The notes under the pieces are model-generated. The model had not been told where the DNA came from. It did not search any database and saw only the letters and a program-made list of their open reading frames with translations. A DNA stretch of 64,000 nucleotides. It comes from Leifsonia sp. ALI-44-B. GTDB lineage: Bacteria > Actinomycetota > Actinomycetes > Actinomycetales > Microbacteriaceae. The position numbers and the translations under genes are program-made. Shown here piece by piece: positions 58,331-64,000 of this stretch. The DNA is taken from NCBI RefSeq assembly GCF_001984125.1, contig NZ_MTQL01000005.1, positions 45,467 to 109,466 on the forward strand, given 5' to 3'. The first letter of the stretch is position 1, and each line of letters begins with the position of its first letter.

Positions 58331-58910
58331 TGACCCAGAGACCCGAGGAGTGTCATACCGCCGGGAGCCCCTGATCAGTGGCGATGCCGCATCTTCTGCT
58401 CAACCCGGAAAAGCATTACCTGATTTTCTTCCAGCCCCGTGAACGCGTCCCTCATGGTGACAGCTGCAGGGCTCCGCGCCGAAGTGTCATCGTTTGCGGC
58501 GGACGGCCGGCGATCCACAGTTGAAGAACCCACCTGGACAATCTAATAGCCGACTGTCACCGCCATAACAAAAGATCACGTGCCGACGGCGATATCTTGT
58601 CCGGTTCCGTGCGCGTCACCATGTGTCCAAGGACCGGATCTGTAGAGCTGCGCCGTGGAAAGACCTCAACCGAACGCCCTTCCCAACGCAGCGTCAACAC
58701 ACGCGCGGAAAACGATATCCGGACGTGGATGGGGTGATCGAGCGATACGCGGAAGCGGTGTGCGCGGCGGCGCACAATCAAAGCCATACGTTCTCGAAGC
58801 ATGCACCTCGAAGTTCCAGACGACGCGCGTGCCGACCCGCTCTCAGCGCTTGCCGTGTTCCCGTAAGTTGTGGGGCAACGGGTTCTCGAGCTCGCAGAAA
58901 CGGGGGCGAA
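58331..58910. other. Intergenic region
   Basis: About 580 nt without convincing genes. The long open frame running into the lipoprotein gene on the + strand (from 58623) has an arginine-rich, non-protein-like first 96 codons. Confidence 0.4.
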
Positions 58911-59660
58911 GTGGTCAAGTCGAAACGTGGTGGCATCGCTGTGGTACTGATGTGCATCACCGTGTTGGTGTTGACGGGATGTTTCCCGGTAATCGGTTCG
59001 CCGACGACGAGCACAAATAGGTTTGAGCGCGACAAATACGGGGTCCTCCATATTGGCCCTGAACCGACAGCCCGCATCTACGACAACGGCGTCGCAGTAT
59101 GGGACCTCACAGTGCCGCCGAGCGCCGCAGCCTTCGGCATCGAGGTCGATCCCGCTCATTCGCAGAGCGTGGGGGCCTACAGTGCAGAATCAGCCGAGGG
59201 CCATCCCGTGCGCTTGATCCTGCCCGAGGGGCGCAGCGTGCAAGTCATGGCCTCGGCCGTGATATTCGATCTCACCGATAATACGGAGGCGATCACTTCC
59301 AGAAAATCAGGCGAAGTCACCGTGCCAGAAGGACGCCTCTTTACCCTCCAGGTCAACGTTCTCTCCGGCGAAGGCCCAAAAAAAGGCCGCGAAGCCTACC
59401 GCGCGGTGCTCGAGCAACTGGGCCTACCTATGGACAGCCTTCATGAACTAGATGCGAAGATCACGAACGCGGCAAACGCCGACCCTATCGAAGATCCCGC
59501 CCGCGCGAGCGTAGGGGAATCAGCACCCGCGGCGGGCGGACTGAACTTCGGCGTCAGTACCTCGTTCCCCCAAACGACAAAAGAAATGCCATTCGCGCTT
59601 CGTCTGACCGGCCTATGGGACCCAGCACCAATTCCATCAATAGACACGGCTGAGGATTAA
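58911..59660 (+). CDS. Lipoprotein
   Basis: 249 residues from a GTG at 58911. Signal peptide with lipobox VLTGC (cysteine about 22). The mature part is beta-rich (IYDNGVAVWDLTVPPSAAAF, VRLILPEGRSVQVMASAVIF) with a helical end. GGGGGCGAA precedes the start. The longer frame upstream is rejected. No family recognised. Confidence 0.7.
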   Translation: MVKSKRGGIAVVLMCITVLVLTGCFPVIGSPTTSTNRFERDKYGVLHIGPEPTARIYDNGVAVWDLTVPPSAAAFGIEVDPAHSQSVGAYSAESAEGHPVRLILPEGRSVQVMASAVIFDLTDNTEAITSRKSGEVTVPEGRLFTLQVNVLSGEGPKKGREAYRAVLEQLGLPMDSLHELDAKITNAANADPIEDPARASVGESAPAAGGLNFGVSTSFPQTTKEMPFALRLTGLWDPAPIPSIDTAED

Positions 59661-59721
59661 TCTTGCCGCACGTACCCTGAAGCGCACGAACACGGTCTCT
59701 GCCACAAAAGGTACTAAGACA

Positions 59722-60171
59722 ATGAACGACACCGCTCGCACACCGCCGCTGGATCAGTCGTACTACCGTGCGCCCTACACGGCCGCCCTCGCCCGTTTTT
59801 TCCGCAAGTACGCGACCTTCCGCGGTCGTGCCAGCCGCAGCGAGTACTGGTGGTGGATGGTCACTAGTTGGCTCGTCGCCGTCATCCTCAACACCGCCAG
59901 TGGCCTTGTCACCGGCAACTGGAACGTCGATACCTTCCGGTACATCCTGGCCCTCAGTTTCCACGCGGACCTTTTCGCCTGGGCCGGCGTCCTGTTTTCG
60001 CTAGCGACTGTCATCCCTGCACTCGCCGTCACTTGGAGACGCCTTCACGACACCAATCACCGCGGTGGATGGTTTTTCATCGCTTTTATTCCGGTACTCG
60101 GGTGGATTGCACTCCTCGTTCTCACTCTCACCCGGCCCAATACCGACGGCGTCCGGTTCGATACCGACTGA
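59722..60171 (+). CDS. DUF805-family membrane protein
   Basis: 149 residues. FFRKYATFRGRASRSEYWWW is the DUF805 signature, then three membrane helices and AVTWRRLHDTNHRGGWFFI. These proteins are of unknown function and common in actinobacteria. The ATG at 59722 is 61 nt after the lipoprotein stop. Confidence 0.85.
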   Translation: MNDTARTPPLDQSYYRAPYTAALARFFRKYATFRGRASRSEYWWWMVTSWLVAVILNTASGLVTGNWNVDTFRYILALSFHADLFAWAGVLFSLATVIPALAVTWRRLHDTNHRGGWFFIAFIPVLGWIALLVLTLTRPNTDGVRFDTD

Positions 60172-60193
60172 TCGAGGCAGTGAAGCGGCCGCT

Positions 60194-60268
60194 GAGTTCG
60201 AAGCCCACAAGGTTAGAAAGCGCATTTCGAAACGTCACGAGCTGTGGCGCCGATTCGGCTCGGCGTAG
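60194..60268 (+). pseudogene. C-terminal fragment related to the 52343 protein
   Basis: In this frame the last 25 codons read EFEAHKVRKRISKRHELWRR-FGSA and stop at 60266-60268; the segment VRKRISKRHELWRRF matches VKRIPERHELRRRF at the end of 52343. Nothing upstream matches, so it looks like a leftover of a second copy, next to the small-protein cluster. Confidence 0.45.
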
Positions 60269-60285
60269 GTGCTGTCACCGAGGTT

Positions 60286-60558
60286 TCAGACGTCCGTCCA
60301 GCTGATCCATTCGAGATCGCTGATGACGTCGGATTCGAGGTCTGTCGTTTCCGGTTCGGAGTCAGGCTCTTCGTACAGCATGACCGAGCTTGCTGGTGTG
60401 ATGAGGACGCTGACGGGGCTTTGGAGTGAGCGGGGAATGTCGACAAACGCGCCGCCGGTGTGTGCGGCGCTCTGAATCTCCTGTTTCAAGGAGTCGCCAT
60501 CAACGCCTTCGGGTAGAACAAACCTCGAATTATTCACGTTCACAAACATGCGCTGCAT
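60286..60558 (-). CDS. Small protein of the 60-62 kb cluster, family 2 copy a
   Basis: 90 residues. MFVNVNNSRFVLPEGVDGDS, then FVDIPRSLQSPVSVLITPAS and an acidic tail. AAAGGGG lies 5 nt before the ATG. The strand-helix-strand pattern and the V-x-L-I-T-P box recur in the protein at 61217. Function unknown. Confidence 0.65.
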   Translation of the reverse strand: MQRMFVNVNNSRFVLPEGVDGDSLKQEIQSAAHTGGAFVDIPRSLQSPVSVLITPASSVMLYEEPDSEPETTDLESDVISDLEWISWTDV

Positions 60559-60672
60559 CGTGTCCCCTTTCCGATTTAGAAAGGATAAGAAGCGATCCGT
60601 TAGCCGTGAAGCCGGTTGACCCTAAGAAGCCGTTGACCTAGGGCCGGGCTGCAGATGGATAGCGACGTTGGG

Positions 60673-60978
60673 TTAGCGGGGTTCCGGTTCAGGCACGGGA
60701 ACCATGTTCCCGGTTGTGTTCGCTGACGCGAGTAGCTGCTCAACCCACTGCTTATTCAGATTCATTTGGGCGCGCGGTGACGAGAACTCGAACTGCAGCG
60801 GGATCGCGGCGTCGATCCACAACGTCGACCGGCCACTACCGAGGGCGGGTTCTCGGTCCCATGACAGGGTGAAGGATTCACCGCGGCGAAGTTTCGTCAC
60901 GATCGCCAGCTTCATATGAGTTAGTAACCTGTCGTCAAATGGAAACGCCTCGTTGGACCCGTACCGCAAAACGCCCAT
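60673..60978 (-). CDS. DUF7882-type small protein, copy 2
   Basis: 101 residues beginning MGVLRYGSNEAFPFDDRLLT, ending in VPVPEPEP. About 85% of residues match copy 1 at 54816. ATG at 60978 after AGGGATGTGTG; the longer frame upstream is unsupported. Clustered with the other small genes between 60.2 and 61.9 kb. Confidence 0.75.
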   Translation of the reverse strand: MGVLRYGSNEAFPFDDRLLTHMKLAIVTKLRRGESFTLSWDREPALGSGRSTLWIDAAIPLQFEFSSPRAQMNLNKQWVEQLLASANTTGNMVPVPEPEPR

Positions 60979-61216
60979 CACACATCCCTGCTGAAGAATC
61001 GGGTGAGCAGACGAGCCGGCCGTGCATGGCGCCTGCGGTCGCGTCACATATCGATCAAGTCTAACTTCCGGCGCCGCCACATCTGGGGAAAAACTGACTT
61101 TCGCGGGCTCTGCGGTAGATGGCCGGTCAGCCGGGTGATGTGGGAGAAGCGATTCGGCAAAGAACGATTGACGCCCCTCGAGCGAGTCTGTGAGACGCAG
61201 GTTCGAGGGGCGTTGT

Positions 61217-61513
61217 CTAGACGAGTTCTTCGTCGATGTGGCTCCCGATGGTGTGGTCGGGGCCTGTGAATTCGTACGACCGGGGGGCGATGTCACCGGT
61301 TTCCTCGTCCACGTTTATGTCGGCAACCGTGATTCCGATTCCCGGGGTGATGAGAAGGGCGACGGGTTGAGGTTTTCCCTCGCCGGAGTTGACCTCTAGC
61401 CAGAACGGTTTGGCGCTGGCGAGGCCTTCTTCGATTTCTATGCGAACGGCTTCTGCGGTGGTGTGGGGCAGGGTGTAAGAGTTGCCCAGGTATTCGATAT
61501 CGACGCGCTTCAT
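61217..61513 (-). CDS. Small protein of the 60-62 kb cluster, family 2 copy b
   Basis: 98 residues. MKRVDIEYLGNSYTLPHTTA, VRIEIEEGLASAKPFWLEVN, ALLITPGIGITVAD and an acidic tail with a DEETGD segment. AAAGG lies about 8 nt before the ATG at 61513. It is related in layout to 60286 and shares its LITP box. Confidence 0.68.
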   Translation of the reverse strand: MKRVDIEYLGNSYTLPHTTAEAVRIEIEEGLASAKPFWLEVNSGEGKPQPVALLITPGIGITVADINVDEETGDIAPRSYEFTGPDHTIGSHIDEELV

Positions 61514-61527
61514 AGTGTGAGCCTTTT

Positions 61528-61824
61528 TCAGATCGGTTCGGACGTGATTCGGAGACCAGCGGGTGAGTTGGAACTCAGCGCGAGTTCGTCGACCCACCGT
61601 TTGTTGATTTCCGGCGGGCGTCCGCCGAGGAATTTGTACACGAGCGAGATGGTGGGGTGCATCCACACGGTGGTGCGTCCGTCACCGATGGCGGCGTCGT
61701 CGCGCCAGGAGAAAGCGAATGCTTCTCCGCGCCGCAGCTTCGCGGTAATGACGATTTGTAGGTGCGCGAGCGTCCGATCATCGAAATCGACGACGAGAGA
61801 TGCGTCGTAGGTCATTTTCCCCAT
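61528..61824 (-). CDS. DUF7882-type small protein, copy 3 (divergent)
   Basis: 98 residues. MGKMTYDASLVVDFDDRTLA, KLRRGEAFAFSW and RTTVWMHPTISLVYKF match the pattern of copies 1 and 2 at lower identity. AGAGG precedes the ATG at 61824. Alternating families here (60286, 60673, 61217, 61528) suggest duplicated two-gene units. Confidence 0.7.
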   Translation of the reverse strand: MGKMTYDASLVVDFDDRTLAHLQIVITAKLRRGEAFAFSWRDDAAIGDGRTTVWMHPTISLVYKFLGGRPPEINKRWVDELALSSNSPAGLRITSEPI

Positions 61825-62153
61825 AGGGGTGCCTCTTTTCTTTCCTGGCGAAGGGCTAACAATCCTCGCCGCAGAACAGAAAAGCAATTTGACCGGCCCA
61901 AATTTGCGGCTACAGGTCTTTCGGGTTCTATGTAACAAGGCCCCGGCCGCACATGCAGGCGTGCAGCCGAGGCCTCATAATCACATTCCGCCAGGAAAGC
62001 GACCGTAATAACGGTAGTAGGAACCGTTTGACTTCAGTTAGCGGTGCCTGCGCATTACGGATACTCCACCAGCGGGTCGCGCTACGTTAGCGGGCCCGCG
62101 GCCGCGCTACCTTGTCACGCCGGCGTGCCGAACCTCAAACCCAAAAGTAGGTT

Positions 62154-62840
62154 CTAGAGAGGGTTGATGAGATCAGGGTCGTCGCCAGTGACAGGGCCGA
62201 CCTGGTGGAACTGCAGGCTGGCCGCAACGGGTGTCGCAGCCTCCACTGCGGCGTCGACGAGCGCCTGGTCACCAACAGTGCCGGCGTCCAGCCAGATGTC
62301 GTGGAGATGTCGGGGGAGGGTGACGGGTGTGCGGTCATGAATGTTCTGAAGATCGCCGACCGCTTCACGCGTCAGGATCGTGGCCGTGAGTATCCAGTCA
62401 TCGTCAGTGCCGCCCGGTGGGCGCCACCAGGTGTAGAGGCCGGCGAACGCGATCAGCTGTGCCGGGTCGTAAATGAAGTACGGCGTCTTCGTCTTCCCGA
62501 CCGTCTTCCACTCGTAGTAACCGGTGGCGGGAATGATCGCACGCTTCGATCTCACCGACGCTTTGAACGTCGTCTTCTCGGCGGCTGTCTCGGAGCGGGC
62601 GTTGAACGTTGGGTATTTCAGCTTGGGCTCTTTCGCCCATTGCGGGAGAAGTGACCACCGGCCCTGCTCGAGCCGGTAGCGAGCCTCGGCCTCACCTTTC
62701 GCGGACTGCAACACGACGGGGATCTGCTGCGTAGGTTTGATATTCCATGCCGGCGCGAGCTTGTAGGCGTCGAGCTCGTCGACGTCGAAATAGGAACCTA
62801 GCTCTTCACCGGAGGAGCTGACCGCAAAACGACCACACAT
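62154..62840 (-). CDS. SRAP-family protein (YedK/HMCES-like)
   Basis: 228 residues. MCGRF at the start supplies the catalytic Cys2; NARSE, PATGYYEW and HDRTP give the asparagine, glutamate and histidine of the SRAP active site. It forms a stable crosslink with abasic sites in single-stranded DNA. The gene is single and leftward, and could be SOS-linked, but I see no LexA box. Confidence 0.9.
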   Translation of the reverse strand: MCGRFAVSSSGEELGSYFDVDELDAYKLAPAWNIKPTQQIPVVLQSAKGEAEARYRLEQGRWSLLPQWAKEPKLKYPTFNARSETAAEKTTFKASVRSKRAIIPATGYYEWKTVGKTKTPYFIYDPAQLIAFAGLYTWWRPPGGTDDDWILTATILTREAVGDLQNIHDRTPVTLPRHLHDIWLDAGTVGDQALVDAAVEAATPVAASLQFHQVGPVTGDDPDLINPL

Positions 62841-63581
62841 AGGGCCAGCCTATGTGCCGGACTGATCGCCTCACGGCCCGGAGTCACTGAGGTGGCACAG
62901 GTGGCTCAGGTTTCCTCTTCGTCAAAACTTTGAGTACTCGAAACGCTCGCTCGCTCCTTTCGGCGTTCGAGAACGTCGCTACGCATGCCACAAGTGAAAT
63001 CAACACGAGATATCCCACCGCAATGATGCCCGTGAGGTTGAGGGCTGAAGTGAGGGGTGAAAAAATGCAACCAGGTCAAACACCGTGTCTCCAACAACTG
63101 GCGCAAACCCCCCACCCGCTTGGCGCCGGTCTTGAATGACGGGTCTACCAGGGCACTTTCGGCGCGGATCTCTCCGTATGTTTCAGCCTGCGGATGATCG
63201 GTGTTCCGACGCGTGGGGAGGCCGGACGAGCATCGAACAAGGATGAAACTGCCGCATCATTTCGGGCCGGTTTCCCCGGCGCCGGAAATGACATTTTTTT
63301 ATTTTGCCCATCCGTGGTGTGGAGGGCGGCCGGACCGCCATCCCATTAAACGGGATTAGATCCTGCACCGGAGTAGACACGTGCAGTGAGATCCGCTCCC
63401 GGGGACATCTGACCGCTATGGCCTATTACCCGAGAAGGCTGCCTCGAACTGGAGAGGTGCTATTCCACTTTAAGTATAGCGCACAAGATACCGACCAGTT
63501 TGGAACACTGTCCGTTAGGGGATGCTTTACGGCACGGTTTCACTGTGAAACACGGTCGTGCGGAGTATTTCCCGGTTCGAC
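62841..63581. other. Intergenic region
   Basis: About 740 nt with only short open frames. A weak TTTCC / GGAAA hairpin at 63271-63288 is followed by a seven-T run and T-rich DNA to 63304, a possible terminator on the + strand. No gene or tRNA is seen. Confidence 0.35.
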
Positions 63582-64000
63582 GTGAAGGGCCCGCCGGTTC
63601 CTTACTCAGCTACGCTCGCGGTTGTGATTGCTGAAGAGGAGACTGTCATCCACGTGACGCCGAATGCTCCGTGGCTTCCCCGCCACGGCCGGGCCGAAGT
63701 GGTTCGTCGAAGTATCCCGCCCATGCCCATGTGCGTCGCGAGGCTCCTGCTCCGCCAGGGCGACCAGATCTTCTGTGTGCCCCGGTCGGAAACGGGACGG
63801 CTCGATCTTCCAATGCGCGTGGTTGAGCCGAATGATCCCACCGGCTTGATCGCAATCACTGAACTTGCCGAGCAGGTAACCGGCCACGGGACTGGCCTCG
63901 TCTTTGCTGGGGCAGTAAGGAACGTCGTCGAATCACGCCAAGACGACTACGCCTGGCCGACGCCGCACGCACACTTCGGCGTATGGGTCTCGGAGAACAT
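63582..64000 (+). CDS. Nudix-like protein, 5' part (cut by window edge)
   Basis: From a GTG at 63582 the frame is open to the window end (139 codons). VPRSETGRLDLPMRVV, then IAITELAEQVTGHG resembles a weak Nudix box (REL-EE-G type), and RLLLRQGDQIFCVP precedes it. GTG at 63624 is an alternative start. Identification is tentative because the catalytic glutamates are not all in place. Confidence 0.5.
   Translation, partial: MKGPPVPYSATLAVVIAEEETVIHVTPNAPWLPRHGRAEVVRRSIPPMPMCVARLLLRQGDQIFCVPRSETGRLDLPMRVVEPNDPTGLIAITELAEQVTGHGTGLVFAGAVRNVVESRQDDYAWPTPHAHFGVWVSEN

Overview
The window is high-GC DNA from an actinobacterium, most likely a member of the Microbacteriaceae. Three copies of the short DUF7882-type protein, a class-E-sortase-like LAXTG surface protein, a perfect actinobacterial LexA box and an actinobacterial conjugation gene set (SCO6880-type protein, DUF4913, MobC/relaxase) all point that way. 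Two replication genes, ParA-type partition, oriT-like hairpins and no tyrosine integrase suggest a large conjugative plasmid, possibly a fusion of two replicons, or a plasmid integrated in a chromosome. The window alone cannot decide between these.

Layout. 0-10 kb: partial TetR regulator, a LAXTG-anchored IPT/TIG surface protein, a small secreted protein, and a signalling/polysaccharide cluster (RsbW-like kinase, STAS protein, cellulose-synthase-like glycosyltransferase with an internal insert, two PP2C phosphatases). 10-13.5 kb: a decayed zone with a nonsense-mutated twin of the small secreted protein, a LytM protein that has lost metal ligands, and a frameshifted membrane/GNAT-like gene. 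13.5-22.4 kb: a defence island with a type II restriction-modification pair, a TIR protein, a Mrr-like/PIN-like large nuclease, a membrane nuclease and a frameshifted resolvase. 22.5-23.7 kb: a frameshifted replication-type gene behind a candidate antisense RNA. 24-41 kb: the conjugation module, with oriT hairpins, MobC, relaxase, a leftward T4SS operon of overlapping genes and a rightward operon for a lipoprotein, a wall hydrolase, a propeller protein and a MinD-like ATPase. 41-44 kb: small DNA-binding proteins and the primase-type Rep, behind a second copy of the antisense RNA element. 44-53 kb: small membrane/secreted proteins, ParB-like, ParA and partner, NrdH/SSB and a LexA-box operon. 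53.8-64 kb: Mn catalase, a DUF3618/holin-like stress operon, VanZ remnant, tRNA-Ser-like 3' fragment, DUF805, the DUF7882 cluster, SRAP protein and a partial Nudix-like gene.

Most notable are four copies of a 170-270 bp leader directly upstream of four unrelated genes (13853, 46241, 47423, 50363). Their outer stem changes sequence by paired substitutions, and two copies share an inner hairpin whose arms differ completely yet still pair. Downstream genes include ParB-like, NrdH and SSB, the kind of genes found in leading regions of conjugative plasmids. A structured RNA leader or a single-strand (Frpo-type) promoter is therefore plausible. Second is the pair of rep leaders, each looking like an antisense RNA with its own terminator; the Rep behind one appears to start at AUC after a perfect Shine-Dalgarno sequence.

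Several genes carry one- or two-base indels, often in homopolymers (resolvase, Rep copy, ParB-like, GNAT-like, LexA-box protein, VanZ). Either the element is decaying or the assembly has residual indel errors; raw reads would settle this.
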